From the NCBI RefSeq assembly GCF_030269925.1, contig NC_085130.1:8692501-8756500 (forward strand): a DNA stretch of 64,000 nt. The letters run 5' to 3'. The notes under the pieces were generated by a model, which had not been told where the DNA came from, did no database searches, and was given only the letters and a program-made list of their open reading frames with translations. Origin of the DNA: Bombyx mori (lineage: Eukaryota > Arthropoda > Insecta > Lepidoptera > Bombycidae). The stretch's first letter is position 1, and each line of letters starts with the position of its first letter. Below, piece by piece: positions 52,522 to 63,850 of this stretch. The position numbers and the translations under genes are program-made.

Positions 52522-53284
52522 TTTCATTTGAATTTTAACAAGATCCGACCCGTCGTTTCTAAGTTATCCTTAAATAAATGCATATCTGATTGATTCCGAC
52601 TACGTTTTGTTATTCAATAGCTACAATGTACTTACTACTACAAACTTAATATGAGCTCACGAATGACTTCCACGATGAATGAATAGATATAATTAAGTAT
52701 TCAAACAACAACAAAAAATAATTTAATATTTATAGTCATTTTAAGTATAATAATATTATTAAAATAGGTTTTTTCTTCAAATTTCCTGTTTGTATGCTTG
52801 TTAAAATGAAGGATATCGTGAGGAAAAAAAGAAATCTAAATTATACCCGAAAATTTTGTAAACACACAATTACGTACATAATAAGCGTATAATATATATT
52901 AAATATTAAAAAAATTAAAAAACGCGGCTAGTAACCATAAAACCATAATTATACCTATTCCTATCGCCAAGGGTACGGCGTTACTATTCATAAGAGCGGT
53001 TTCCCATTGATGTCCATAACCGCCGGTCATCACTTACCGACCAGGTGGTAATTTTTGAGTCGCACATTGAGTTTGTACAGCCCTAATGCCAACCGCCGCG
53101 CCGGTGGCACTTAAAAAACCAGGTCATCTAAGCGATTAACTATCGTATGATGCGAAAAAAATAAGTAGTATTTTTAGCCAGAAATGGCGAACAAGAACTG
53201 GGACTATGAATTCGGAATGATTATTTCAGTTTTTGTGTCGAAACCAGTAAATTTTTGTTTTCATTTTAATGCGGGAAGAATTCT
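52522..53284. other. AT-rich intergenic DNA
   Basis: No gene. The stretch 53010-53150 (ccataaccgccggtcatcac, cgccgcgccggtggcactta) is GC-richer and repeat-like but unassigned. Confidence 0.3.
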
Positions 53285-53532
53285 TTTTTTTTTATTGCTT
53301 AGATGGGTGGACGAGCTCACAGCCCACCCGGTGTTAAGTGGTTACTGGAGCCCATAGACATCTACAACGTAAATGCGCCACCCACCTTGAGATATCAGTT
53401 ATAAGGTCTCAAGTATAGTTACAACGGCTGCCCTACCCTTCACACCGAAACGCATTACTGATTCCCGGCAGAAATAGGCAGGGTGGTGGTATACACCCAA
53501 GCGGACTCACAAGAGGGCCTACCACCAGTAAA
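53285..53532 (-). repeat. Bm1 SINE, 5'-truncated
   Basis: Complete body on the minus strand from actggtggtaggccctcttg to the taagcaataaaaa tail, with scattered changes. Confidence 0.85.
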
Positions 53533-53775
53533 TTAGCTCGAATGACCCCCGGCTTCTCCCGCGTTATCTAGGAAATGGGTCAGTGTAGTTTCCCATTGGC
53601 ATGAGATGTTTTTTTTTTCGGGATAAAATATAGCCCACGTCACTCACCTCGTCTGACCTGACCGGAAATTTCGCTCGATACGAAAGAAAGACAAGCAAAC
53701 AAACGCTTTCACATTTTTAATATTAGTATGGAATGTATTTTTAATTCAATATTCAAAGGTATAAAAGTGTTTGGC

Positions 53776-54054
53776 CTATTATATTAATCGATGCCTCCAA
53801 TGAACACTAATCTAACTCAAAATTTTTAAATTTTCGTTTTTCACGCGAATCGCTTCACTATTTTAAAAGTATTACAAATTCATTTTTAATGGGGTTCGAA
53901 GCAAGAGTAAATCAGCTAGTCACACAAGAAAAAAACCATAAAATCTTTATTATTGCAGATATATTTATCAACTTTTTTCGTTTTAACTCTCCTCCTGTAA
54001 ACCTACGAATTTGGAGTTGGAGTAGTGTTCATTGGAGGCATCGATTCGGCTAAT
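53776..54054. mobile_element. Small foldback/MITE candidate
   Basis: cgatgcctccaatgaacact at 53789 recurs inverted as agtgttcattggaggcatcg at 54024-54043. The 22-bp ends enclose about 210 bp of AT-rich, non-coding DNA. No target duplication was established. Confidence 0.5.
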
Positions 54055-54208
54055 ACAAACAAAATAAAAATTAGAAACGGTTTTTAAGAATTATTTTCTC
54101 TCTGTCTCGTTTATTGTTTCGCGAACCTAATTGTGTTGACTTAAAAACCGCCTTACCATCAGTAAATATGCATGTTTATAAATGTCTTCTTACATATTAT
54201 TTTTTTAA

Positions 54209-54550
54209 TGAGCTCACAGCCCATCTGGTGTTAAGTGGTTACCGGAGCCCATAGACATCTACAACGTAAATATTTATTTTTTATTGCTTAGGTGGGTGGA
54301 CGAGCTCACAGTCCACCTGGTGTTAAGTGGTTACTGGAGTCCATAGACATCTACAACGTAAATGCGCCACCCACCTCGAGACATAAGTTCTAAGGTCTCA
54401 AGTATAGTTACAGCGGCTACCCCACCTTTCAAACCGAAACGCATTACTGCTTCACGGCAGAAATAAGCGGGGTGGTGGTACCTAACCGCGCGGACTCTCA
54501 AGAGGTCTTACCACCAGTTAAAAACGTAAATGCCGCCACCCACCTTGTTT
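54209..54550 (-). repeat. Bm1 SINE interrupted by a second Bm1
   Basis: The outer copy consists of 54209-54271 and 54532-54550 (ending gccgccacccaccttg). It is split by the SINE at 54272-54522 and flanked by the duplication aacgtaaat. Confidence 0.8.
54272..54522 (-). repeat. Bm1 SINE nested in another Bm1, 9-bp target duplication
   Basis: A 5'-truncated body on the minus strand, tail ttattttttattgcttaggt. The direct repeat aacgtaaat at 54263-54271 and 54523-54531 is the duplicated target inside the older SINE. Confidence 0.85.
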
Positions 54551-55204
54551 TTTGGTTTCTTCAATCTATGATTCATTCGACTGTTTTCAGCTTCACGGTA
54601 ATTATAATAGGAATCTAAATAGTAATTATTATAGGAATCACTGTAGACACAGGTTGTTCACGTTTTATTTCTACAGTCTATAACCGATTTTCGGTTGATA
54701 ATTTAGGAGGAACCAGAACGCCTTAGATGGCGGGCGCTTATTCGTCCCGCCAAAAGTCATCAGAAATTGCTGACTTTTTACCGTTCGTAGCGACAATAGA
54801 GAAGGTCGTATCTTAAACAATTATTCAGAGGCCTTACCGTGGAACATAAGGTACAACACATAGAGCTCTAGTCTCTTCGTATGCCCAGAAGCTTCAAGAG
54901 TTTCGTCGTCTTGGCCTCGCCTTAATGGCACGCGCTACGTGTAAAGTTAGAGCCTAAACATCTTAAATTCACATTTAAATTCGAATTGCTTCTATATTAT
55001 TTAAACTACGCGACCTTTTTTAGAATAACACTATTATTTTGCCATATATAAGATTTCTAGGGAATTTCTAGTGTAGAAAAAAAAACTAACTTATTGTAGT
55101 GTGTAAGGATGTAGTAGATGAGTGAAAGAGGCATGTAGCGCTGTGAACCACATAATGTCTCATTATAACAAAAAAAAAAGTCCAAAAAATAAAAAATAAA
55201 TCTT
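54551..55204. other. Intergenic DNA, possible old repeats
   Basis: No coding frame seen. 54710-54830 (ccagaacgccttagatggcg then ggcgcttattcgtcccgcc) is more GC-rich than the surroundings and may be repeat-derived. Confidence 0.3.
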
Positions 55205-55375
55205 AGGGGTAGACAACCCTTATCACTTAAGGGTATGAAAAATAGATAGTAGCCGATTCTCAGGCTTACTGAATATGCATAAAAATTTTCATGAGAATCG
55301 GTCAAGCGGTTTCGGAGGAGTATGGGAACGAACATTGTGACACGAGAATTTTATATATTAGATTTCCTTGGGAAA
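55205..55375 (+). repeat. Interspersed repeat tail (gagaatcggtcaagcggttt type)
   Basis: gggtagacaacccttatcac, gagaatcggtcaagcggttt, cggaggagtatgggaacgaa, cattgtgacacgagaatttt, then tatatta: a widespread lepidopteran repeat end, family not determined. Confidence 0.45.
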
Positions 55376-56065
55376 CGAATTAAAACAAACTAGAGGTCCC
55401 GCAGTAGTCGAAATTCGACTATAATTAATTGGAATTGTATAATAAGTCGGTACACTATTATGATTGTATTTTATACTTCTATAATCACAAATTTCGCCAA
55501 GGCTACACTATAAAAAAATATTAATAAAGACAAACAATATTTATTCTATTCTCAATTTGACCACAGACGTCAAGAACGAAAGTTTGACAATAAATAGTAT
55601 GCATGTGTGCGTGCGTCAAATACATGGTATGTAGTGTGTGTAATGTTTTCTTTATTGATTTAATGTATCTTTTATGCATTATTTAAAAAAAAAATTAGCA
55701 TTGTGCACTTCTTCTCTATATTCTCTATAAGTGTGGAAAATTTCATACTCCTCCATCCGCGCAATTTTCGTAAAAAGGGATACAAAGTTTTTGCTTCACG
55801 TATTAATATATAGATAACGCTAGAAAAACAAATATCTCTGAATCCGTACAAATGTAGTATTTGCAATAGTCTAGTTTATTTGCTTGTTGTTTGCAAGGGA
55901 GCCGTTTTATTGTAATGTATATTTGTGATAACTTAGTTAAACTGTAAATTCAGTATTGAACTGAGCCTGTAGGGATAAGTGCGCTGGTCCTCTGTGCCAC
56001 GGTATCCGGTTTGATTCTCGGTTTAAGTCAGTATATTATAGATGTTCATGAAATTTACCGCGCCA
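55376..56065. other. AT-rich intergenic DNA
   Basis: No gene or clear repeat. A decayed repeat similar to the one before it may lie at 55730-55830, minus strand. Confidence 0.3.
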
Positions 56066-56359
56066 TTTCGGATCCCCCCGATCCACTAATGGTGCTTTTA
56101 GGTACCTCAAGCACCGAACATCGTTCTCGTCATACCCGCGCTTGCGACGAAGGGCTCGGCGAGTAAATTACCTATAGAAACAGCCCAATGAGTCGGATCT
56201 TCTCAGTGGATCGCGTTTCCGATCCAGTGGTAGATTCTGCGAAGCACGGCTCTTGCTTGGGTTCGTGTTAGCAACGTCGTCAGGTTTGAGCCCCGTGAGC
56301 TTACCTACACGCAAGGGTAACGCTGATATAGCCTCTCAAGGTTATAAGGTTAGGTAGGG

Positions 56360-56388
<29 letters not shown>
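56066..56388 (+). mobile_element. Amy 3' end, strongly 5'-truncated
   Basis: Contains the end of ORF2 (gatccccccgatccactaat, then ggtgcttttaggtacctcaa, then the basic tail and stop), a damaged cccaatgag...ctcagtgga hairpin, and a poly(A) of about 30. Confidence 0.85.
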
Positions 56389-56390
<2 letters not shown>

Positions 56391-56799
56391 TCATATGAGC
56401 TTTTAATGTTCTAGTCTTGTGTCACGTATCCGGAAAATGGATCTTGTTTTAAAGCCGTTTAACGTGGTACGTGTAATCTATAATCTTCAATTCGAAGGTC
56501 GTGACTATAATTTGGGAGCGAGAGCTTGAAATTATTTATAAACGGCTCAGAATGAGTGAAGATCGAAGCTTGTGGCGAATGTTTGGTGTGCATATGCGTC
56601 ACGAAGCTTTGACGGCAAAGTTCGAATAGGGAACCGGTTCTAGCAAAAAAAAAATCTGTTGTCTGAAAAGTCGGCTTACTGACGAAAGTTGAACGTGACA
56701 ACGTCAGAAAAAAAAACGCCTCACAGCGAGGTAACGCCGCATGAGTCATGTTTTTTCGTGCGTGCAGCCGGCTCCATCGAATTATAAGACGTCACGTCA

Positions 56800-57015
56800 A
56801 AAGAAGTTCATAAATAAACAAATCTCATTACTACATAGTATAAAACAAAGTCGCTTTCTCTGTCCCTATATCTGTCTGTCCCTATGTATGCTTAAATCTT
56901 TAAAACTACGCAACGGATTTAATGCGGTTTTTTTAATAGATAGAGTGATTGAAGAGGAAGGTTTGTTTGTATAATAACATCCATTAAATAGTGGAGAAAT
57001 CAATAATAAATTACA
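56800..57015 (+). repeat. Interspersed repeat (aactacgcaacggatttaat type)
   Basis: ctgtccctatgtatgcttaa, atctttaaaactacgcaacg, ttaatagatagagtgattga, tgaagcgagggcgggtcgct: a common lepidopteran repeat, family not determined. Confidence 0.5.
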
Positions 57016-57075
57016 GTTTCCGAAGTGAAGCGAGGGCGGGTCGCTAGTAATAGTATAAAAAATACCGTCGTCAAG

Positions 57076-58226
57076 CTAAGCAACACACGTCACAGCCGGA
57101 GTCCCGCAAGGCTCCGCCCTCTCCCCGTTACTATTCAGTTTGTATATCAACGATATACCCCGGTCTCCGGAGACCCATCTGGCGCTCTTCGCCGATGACA
57201 CCGCCATCTACTACTCGTGTAGGAAGAAGGCGTTGCTTCATCGACGACTTCAGACCGCAGCTACCACCATGGGACAGTGGTTCCGGAAGTGGCGCATCGA
57301 CATTAACCCCACGAAAAGCACAGCGGTGCTCTTCAAAAGGGGTCGCCCTCCGAACACCACGCTGAGCATCCCTCTCCCGACTAGGCGCGTCAACACCCCC
57401 GCCCATACCGTGGGCCCCGAAGGTCAAATATTTAGGCGTCACCCTCGACAGTAGGATGACATTCCGCCCCCACATCAAGACGGTACGCGATCGTGCCGCC
57501 TTCATCCTAGGACGTCTCTACCCGATGATATGTAGGCGAAGTAAAATGTCCCTTAGAAATAAGGTGACACTCTACAAAACTTGCATACGCCCCGTCATGA
57601 CCTATGCAAGTGTAGTGTTCGCTCACGCGGCCCGCATACACTTAAAATCCCTTCAAATTATTCAATCCCGTTTTTGCAGGATAGCCGTCGGAGCCCCGTG
57701 GTTCGTCAGGAACGTCGACCTCCATGACGACCTGGACTTAGAGTCCATCAGTAAGTATCTTCAGTCGGCGTCCATGCGCCACTTCGATAAAGCGGCACGA
57801 CACGAGAACCCTCTCATCGTGGCCGCCGGTAACTACATTCCCGATCCTGCGGACAGAATGGAAAGCAGTCGACGTCGCCCTAAACACGTCATCTCGGATC
57901 CTCCTGATCCACTAACGGTGCTTTTAGGTACTTCAAGCACCGGTCACCGTTCTCGTCGAACCCGTCGCTTGCGACGAAGGGCTCGACGAGTAAATTAACT
58001 CTCAGACACAGCCCACTGAGTTTCTCGCCGGATCTTCTCAGTGGGTCGCGTTTCCGATCCGGTGGTAGATTCTGCGAAGCACGACTCTTGCTAGGGTTCG
58101 TGTTAGCAACATCGTCAGGTTTGAGCCCCGTGAGCTCACCTACTAAAGTTAGGGTTACGCTGAAATAGCCGCTAGGGCTATCAGCTTAGGTAGGAAAAAA
58201 AAAAAAAAAAAAAAAACTAAGCAACA
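57076..58226 (+). mobile_element. Amy LINE copy 4, 5'-truncated, with 10-bp target duplication
   Basis: The insert 57086-58216 lies between ctaagcaaca repeats (57076-57085 and 58217-58226). It starts inside the ORF2 reverse transcriptase, just before GVPQGSALSP, and runs to the poly(A). It is nearly identical to copy 3 (same subfamily) except for a 35-bp deletion, so it is a young insertion of the copy 3 subfamily. Confidence 0.92.
57104..57998 (+). pseudogene. Amy copy 4 ORF2 remnant, frameshifted
   Basis: Includes FADD and the region after it, then loses 35 bases relative to copy 3 (bases equivalent to 35094-35128 are missing after aacacccccgccc). This shifts the frame, and the frame resumes at about 57456 and runs to the RRARRVN end. 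It cannot encode an enzyme. Confidence 0.88.
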
Positions 58227-58904
58227 ATCAGAATGCATGATGTGGTTCTTTATTGTGTGCCACGTCTAATCTATGGTCGGCGCATCGATCGTTTTAGCCT
58301 CAAATGACGTCACACCTAAAGAAGTACGTTCAGTCGAATTTCGTATGCACGGCAAAGAAAAATATTAGTTGTAAAGTGAACAGGATAACAGAATTAGTTT
58401 TAGCTTGGCAGTTTCAATGTTGTTGTTGACAACTTGCGTCTATGCAAACTGACCTTGAGGATGTCCTTAGTGTTAGATTCAGGTTTTTGTCGGATTATTT
58501 CATGATAAAGATAAGCAGTAGTCGTGGTTTCACTTCAAAGGGAACTTTCACTTTCAATATGAAGCGTGACGAAGGGAGATGGCAGATATTCCTCGCGTCA
58601 ATTAATTTCTAAATGGTTAGGTACGTAACGCAAAAATTTGCCAAATTTAAGAATTATCTAGAGAACTTACGGAAGCTGTTAAGTTAAATTTGGCATTCAT
58701 TTCCGTTTGTGGTTTCGGTTCAGAAGCACTGTTGATATGGTCATTGCGACCGAGTATCGCAGTTTCGCTTATCTATCGACAAAACACAATGAGTTTCTTG
58801 CCGGATTTACACAGTGGGTCGTACGTTTCTTGCATAGAATGTTGAGAACACTTTTATGAAAAGCGTTTTAAGTAATCGTGTGATTTTTGCTGATTCTGCG
58901 TAAT
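58227..58904. other. Intergenic DNA with an Amy scrap
   Basis: 58783-58850 is a decayed Amy 3' hairpin (aatgagtttcttgccggatt, acacagtgggtcg). Otherwise no gene seen. Confidence 0.35.
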
Positions 58905-59148
58905 ACTGGTGGTAGGACTTCTTGTGAGTCCGCGCGGGTAGGTACCACCGCCCTGCCTATTTCTGCCGTGAAGCAGTAATGCGTTTCGGTCTAAAGGGTA
59001 GGGCCACCATTGTAACTATACTGAGATCTTAGAACTTATATCTCAAGGTGGGTGGCGCATTTACGTTGTAGATGCCTATGGGCTCCAGTAACCACTTAAC
59101 ACCAGGTGGTCTATGAGCTCGTCCAACCATCAAAGCAATAAAAAAAAA
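58905..59148 (+). repeat. Bm1 SINE, 5'-truncated
   Basis: Body from actggtggtaggacttcttg to caaagcaataaaaaaaa, plus strand. Confidence 0.85.
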
Positions 59149-59165
59149 TTATTATTTTAATTTTT

Positions 59166-59390
59166 GTTAGGGCTTGTTGTGAGTCCGCACGGGTAGGAAC
59201 TATCGCCATTCTTATTTCTGTCGTGAAAAGGGTTTCGGTTTGAAGGGTGGGGCAGCCGTTGTACTATAAAACTGAGACTTAAAAGGTCATTTCTCAAGTT
59301 GGGTGCCGGGATTTAAGTTGTTGATATCTATGGGCTCCGGTAACCAATTAACACCAGGCTGGCCGTGAGATCGTCAACCCGTCTATGCTA
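59166..59390 (+). repeat. Bm1 SINE, older and diverged, directly after the previous copy
   Basis: gttagggcttgttgtgagtc, gaagggtggggcagccgttg, caattaacaccaggctggcc: the same body with many changes, about 18 bases after the end of the preceding SINE. Confidence 0.75.
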
Positions 59391-59396
59391 TAATTA

Positions 59397-59690
59397 ACTA
59401 GCTGACCCGGCAGACTTCGTAGTTCCTCAATCGATAAATAAAAGACCTAAGCTTTTGTATAAAATAAACTGAAAACAAACAAAAGGAATCCGTCCGACGG
59501 GGGACACATCAAAGGAAAAACAAAATTGTTATTTTTATTTAATTCCAAGCATTATCTTAATTATCTACCTTTTAAACCTTCTCTGGACTTCCACAAATAA
59601 TTCAAGACCAAAATTAGCCAAATCGGTCCAGTCGTTCTCGAGTTTTAGCGAGACTAACGAACGGCAATTCATTTTTATTTATATAGATAG
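59397..59690 (+). repeat. 'ctagctgacccggcagactt' repeat, complete-looking
   Basis: Starts ctagctgacccggcagactt, ends gttttagcgagactaacgaa, cggcaattcatttttattta, tatagatag. Non-coding. Only the first 70 bases occur at 20522. The family is common in Lepidoptera but I cannot name it with confidence. Confidence 0.5.
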
Positions 59691-60056
59691 ATTAAAAATA
59701 AATAGTACAATTATTAAGATCGTTGAGCTTAGAAAGAAAATTGGGTCGTAGTAAGCTGAACAAATCACTTAAGAGGAAATTCGAGTATCCAGTTAATAAA
59801 GGGTTTTTTTGCTGAGGAAAGACCCCTATGAATATCGTACCGGCCAAAGAATTGAAGTAAGAAAATAGATTAAAAACTTCGGCTTATTGTATTCCTGTGA
59901 TACCTTCTCGACCGACCTATCAAATCGGTATGTATACTCGGCGGTAGTAATAGGGTGAATTGCGGTACCTATGTTTTATCCTTGCTCGATTTTTATTAGT
60001 CAATGTTAGTTCTTCATCGTGGAAGTATTTCGTATATTAAGTACGTATTTCATTAG

Positions 60057-60247
60057 ACATCCCACTGAGTTTCTCGCCGGATCTTCTCAGTGGGTCGCGT
60101 TTCCGATCCGGTCGTAGATTCTGCGAAGCACTGCTCTTGCTAGGGCCAGTGTTAGCAACATTCCGGCTTGAGCCCCGTGAGCTCACCTACACATTAGGGC
60201 TAAGCTGAAATAGCCTCTCAAGGCTATCAGCATAGGCAGGAAAAAAT
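60057..60247 (+). mobile_element. Amy 3' UTR fragment
   Basis: Starts at the cccactgag hairpin and ends cataggcaggaaaaaa. Both 3' hairpins are intact. Confidence 0.85.
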
Positions 60248-61270
60248 TAGACAAACAGGAGTCAGCAGAGAGTTTTATTGAGCGTCTTATCCTTTTGGCC
60301 ACGAAGAATTTGAATATAAGTTACGAAAAAAAGCATTAATGTCCGAATTACATACAGAAAGTATTGTGTACAGATGCTCTCAATAATGGCATTTCATATC
60401 GGGTATGAATTACGGGCTATATAGATGGTTCGTACGAAGAAAGCCGAAATACGTATTTCCTCTCATAAAAAGAATAATAATAATTAAGGTTTGATTATGA
60501 ATAAAATGTTTAAGGACAATAAAATTGTATATTTTTCTATATGAAAATAAAAGATTGTTTTTTTTTTAGATAAGTAAACATTTTTAAAAAAAGTGTATAC
60601 TTGAACTGTGATGTTAAATGTATGGAAATATTTAAATTGTTTTATCGTTACGACATTGCAAAATAAATGTTTATAATATATTTTATAATGATGTGTTTTT
60701 TTTCCTCTATATTGACTCAGAGCAAACAAACAGTTTTTGGTTACCATGTATCATTAATGACCCAAGAATACCAGGACTTTATGATTCAAAGAAGTTTTGT
60801 GTAGGAAAACAGTTCGAAGGAACTTACCGTTTGGTCAAAATATGTGCAAACAAATAATATTTGTCATAGTTTGATTTTGTTTGAGTGCTTAAGCTAAGTG
60901 GCACTGGAATCCAAGTGCATTATTATTTCGCATTTTACTATGACTCATTGAGATTAGTTGATAAAATGCACTTTGCAAACGAAGCATTTCAAAGGAATTG
61001 CTAATCAAATGACCTCATTGTTCTTAAATTATTATATAATTTAGATTAAAATAATCTGATAACATTTTCATTAATAAATAATTTGCTTGATTAAAACAAG
61101 GCAACAAAGGAAAAATATACATATATTATCCTCGAGCGTTATAGATTAATTATGTATGCTCAACGAGAATCATTTTGTAAATTCAACATAGAAATAGGAT
61201 AATTAGTGTATTCAATTCAGTTTTTAATGGTGGTGTTCTATTTTGATACTGGATCTGGGTAGGTATATCT
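60248..61270. other. AT-rich intergenic DNA
   Basis: No gene, RNA or named repeat seen. The 87-codon minus-strand frame here (60484-60747) has a composition typical of chance frames in AT-rich DNA. Confidence 0.4.
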
Positions 61271-61274
61271 AAAA

Positions 61275-61600
61275 GAAATATTGCCACCCGGTTCCAGCAC
61301 TCATTCTAACCTGTGCCATATAGGCGGGCTCCGGATAGCCTGCCGACCGAGAGGGCGGTGGTCGTGGCGCCGACGACCGCCGGTCCGGCGTCCCGAGGGG
61401 GAGGGTGATGGGAGAGATGTGCTCCGCACTAAACGCTTCGCTTCCCCCCTTTTGCCTTTTCATAAGTTGTCTCATGCGAGGTTTGGACCTTGGTTGTTGA
61501 GCGACAGGAGGTTTTAGTCAGCTCAACTCCGGCATAGCCCGCCCTCCATCCCCAGTAGGGCGGAAGTCAGGCGATTCCGTTTCCAGCGAGATTGTTTGGT
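61275..61600 (+). mobile_element. Probable LINE (R1-like) 3' UTR fragment
   Basis: GC-rich: ggtcgtggcgccgacgaccg, ccggcgtcccgagggggagg, gagatgtgctccgcactaaa, gaggtttggaccttggttgt, caactccggcatagcccgcc, gtagggcggaagtcaggcga. The style matches lepidopteran R1-clade 3' UTRs as I remember them; no coding part is present to prove it. Confidence 0.45.
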
Positions 61601-61870
61601 AGCAGAAATGGACTAGAGTTGACTGCGTGACCAATCTGTATGATTATTTAAAAAAAAAACAGGAGTCTTTTTTGAAGTTTCGTCGCTCTGATTATTAAAA
61701 ATTGGGCGCTAGACCCACAGGACAAGGCGTTATGTATCCTTATAAACAACGCATTAAAAATAGGAGGGGAGATGGCGCAAATTTCGCGGAATCGTTCGAG
61801 AAAGTACCTCTATTGTGTCAACAAATACGGAAAGTGGACAAAATATTTCAAGAAAATTGGTCGTCTTCTT

Positions 61871-62129
61871 ATTTTATTTATTTATTTATTGCATAAGTAG
61901 GTGGACGAGCTCACGGCTATCTTGATGTGAAGTGGTTAGCGGAGCCCATAGACATCTACAACGTACCTACATGCTGTCACCCACCTTGAGATATGAGTTC
62001 TAAGGTCTCAGTACAGTTACAACGGCTGCCCCGCTCTTCAAACCGAAACGCATTACTGCTTCACGGCAGAAATAGGCGGGGTGGTGGTACCTATCCGTGC
62101 GGACCCACAATACATCCTACCACCAGTAA
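61871..62129 (-). repeat. Bm1 SINE, 5'-truncated, diverged
   Basis: Minus-strand body with all landmarks but many substitutions (tail ttattgcataagtaggtgga). Confidence 0.8.
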
Positions 62130-62459
62130 AATTTGGGATGTGATTTGTGTTGTCCAGTTCGTGGACTGTATGTCTGTGTACTTTGCTTCGACTGATCGGT
62201 CGTAAAGATTACTACTGCAAACTAGAGTATTGAGAGCTCAAGGTCAATACCGATTTAGTATTTACGGTTGGTTTTCACAACCCGGAGGCGCAATTAAAAC
62301 TATTTATACGGTTTGATCTTGCTTTTTTACTCTCGTCGTGTTATTTCTGTATAGTTTTCGCAATGACTCGACCGATACAGGATTTTTGCCTTCGGGCTTT
62401 CGAATAATTATAGGTGACAGCTGTCAAATTTGACAGTTGTCACTTGAATCAAGAAAACT
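62130..62459. other. Intergenic DNA with a short perfect palindrome
   Basis: Around 62413-62441 lies tgacagctgtcaaatttgac agttgtca, an inverted repeat centred on aaattt. No gene seen. Confidence 0.4.
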
Positions 62460-62551
62460 TTATTTTTATTTTTATTGCTTATATGGGTGGACGAGCTCAC
62501 AGCCCACCTGGTGTTAAGTGGTTACTGGAGCCCATAGACATCTACAATGCA
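62460..62551 (-). repeat. Bm1 SINE, 3' third only
   Basis: tttttattgcttatatgggt, ggacgagctcacagcccacc, ggagcccatagacatctaca, then unrelated DNA: a very short 5'-truncated insertion. Confidence 0.8.
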
Positions 62552-62850
62552 ATTCCCGCAAAATCTAAATTGTGCAGCATTAATCAACGCAGCGCCACTA
62601 AGCGGTATGAAACGGAGCTAGTTACAACTTTCGGCAACATAATAATATGCTATAATAAGGAAATCGAATCGTTATTTGGGTTTGATTGGCCACTATAAAT
62701 AAAGATGATGCGTTTTATAATTCGCGCTAGGTACTTAGCAATTCTGGGAGCGTTTACAGACAGACGCTGTTGTTTGTATATTGACGAATTATACAGTATG
62801 CGGTTGACATTTTTTTTTCTTTTTTCCTACCTATTTTTATTTTATTTTAT

Positions 62851-63152
62851 TAGGTTTTTTTTTTCCTACCTATGCTGATAGTCTTGAGAGGCTATTTCAG
62901 CTTCACCCTAACGTGTGTAGGTGAGCTCACGGGGCTCAAACCGGAGTGTTGCTAACACTGACTCTAGCAAAAGCAGTGCTTTGCAGAATCTACCACCGGA
63001 TCGTAAACGTGACCCACTGAGAAGATCCGGCGAGAAACTCAGTGGGCTGTGTCTATGGGTTAATCCGCTCGTCGAACCCTTCGTCGCAAGCGACGGGTTC
63101 GACGAGGACGGTGACCAGTGCTTGTGGTGCCTAAAAGCACCGTTAATGGATC
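62851..63152 (-). mobile_element. Amy 3' end, 5'-truncated
   Basis: On the minus strand: end of ORF2 (ccattaacggtgcttttagg, the basic C-terminus, stop), the cccactgag/ctcagtggg hairpin and a terminal hairpin, ending in poly(A) (plus-strand T run). It resembles the copy 1 subfamily. Confidence 0.88.
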
Positions 63153-63604
63153 TTGACATATCAATTGTCGTGTATTATTAAACAAGATGATACATTAAGG
63201 ATCCAAGATCTCTTTCGCATCACCCAAGAAGTGTTGTGTTCCAGTAAATCTTGATAACATTAAGCAGTCGCCGAATCTCAAAGACATTACACCGTGTAAG
63301 CCGCCGCGTAAACATGAAACGCGTAAACAACGGTTCACCTCGTGCGTATTAAAAAAAAAAAAAACAAAGGTCGTTCCTCAGTTTAACCTCAGTCTATTTA
63401 CGTTTGACCGACTTCGCAAAGAGGTTGTCGAATTAGAGCGTTTATTTTTTTCTAAGTATACAAAAAAAGATTGTTTCAAAATTGGTATTTGGTTCGGTTT
63501 TCCCGAGACGTAAACATACTGAACCCTTTTAGGGCTGGGCTTCTTTTCACATATTTTGTAGAAATTGCTAATGTACTTTGAAAAAAAAAAAGTATTTTAT
63601 GTCT
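63153..63604. other. Intergenic DNA
   Basis: No gene or clear repeat seen. Confidence 0.35.
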
Positions 63605-63850
63605 AACTGGTGGTAGGACCTCTTGTGAGTCCGCGCGGGTAGGTACCACCGCCCTGCCTATTTCTGCCTTGAAGCAGTAATGCGGTTCGGTTTGAAGGGT
63701 GGGGCAGCCGTTGTAACTATACTGAGATCTTAGAACTTATATCTCAAGGTGGGTGGCGCATTTACGTTGTATATGTCTATGGGCTCCAGTAACCACTTAA
63801 CACCAGGTGGGCTGTGAGCTCGTCCACATAAAAATAAATAAATAAATAAT
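63605..63850 (+). repeat. Bm1 SINE, 5'-truncated
   Basis: Body from aactggtggtaggacctctt to gctcgtccacataaaaataa ataaataaata; the (aaat)n tail replaces the usual taagcaataaaa. Confidence 0.85.

Noticed and set aside
60484..60747. 87-codon minus-strand frame rich in Phe, Tyr, Lys
   Set aside because: Composition expected by chance in AT-rich DNA; no start context, domain or splice support.
62413..62441. Perfect palindrome around caaatttg as an operator
   Set aside because: No gene nearby and such short inverted repeats are common in repeat-rich DNA; kept only as a note.
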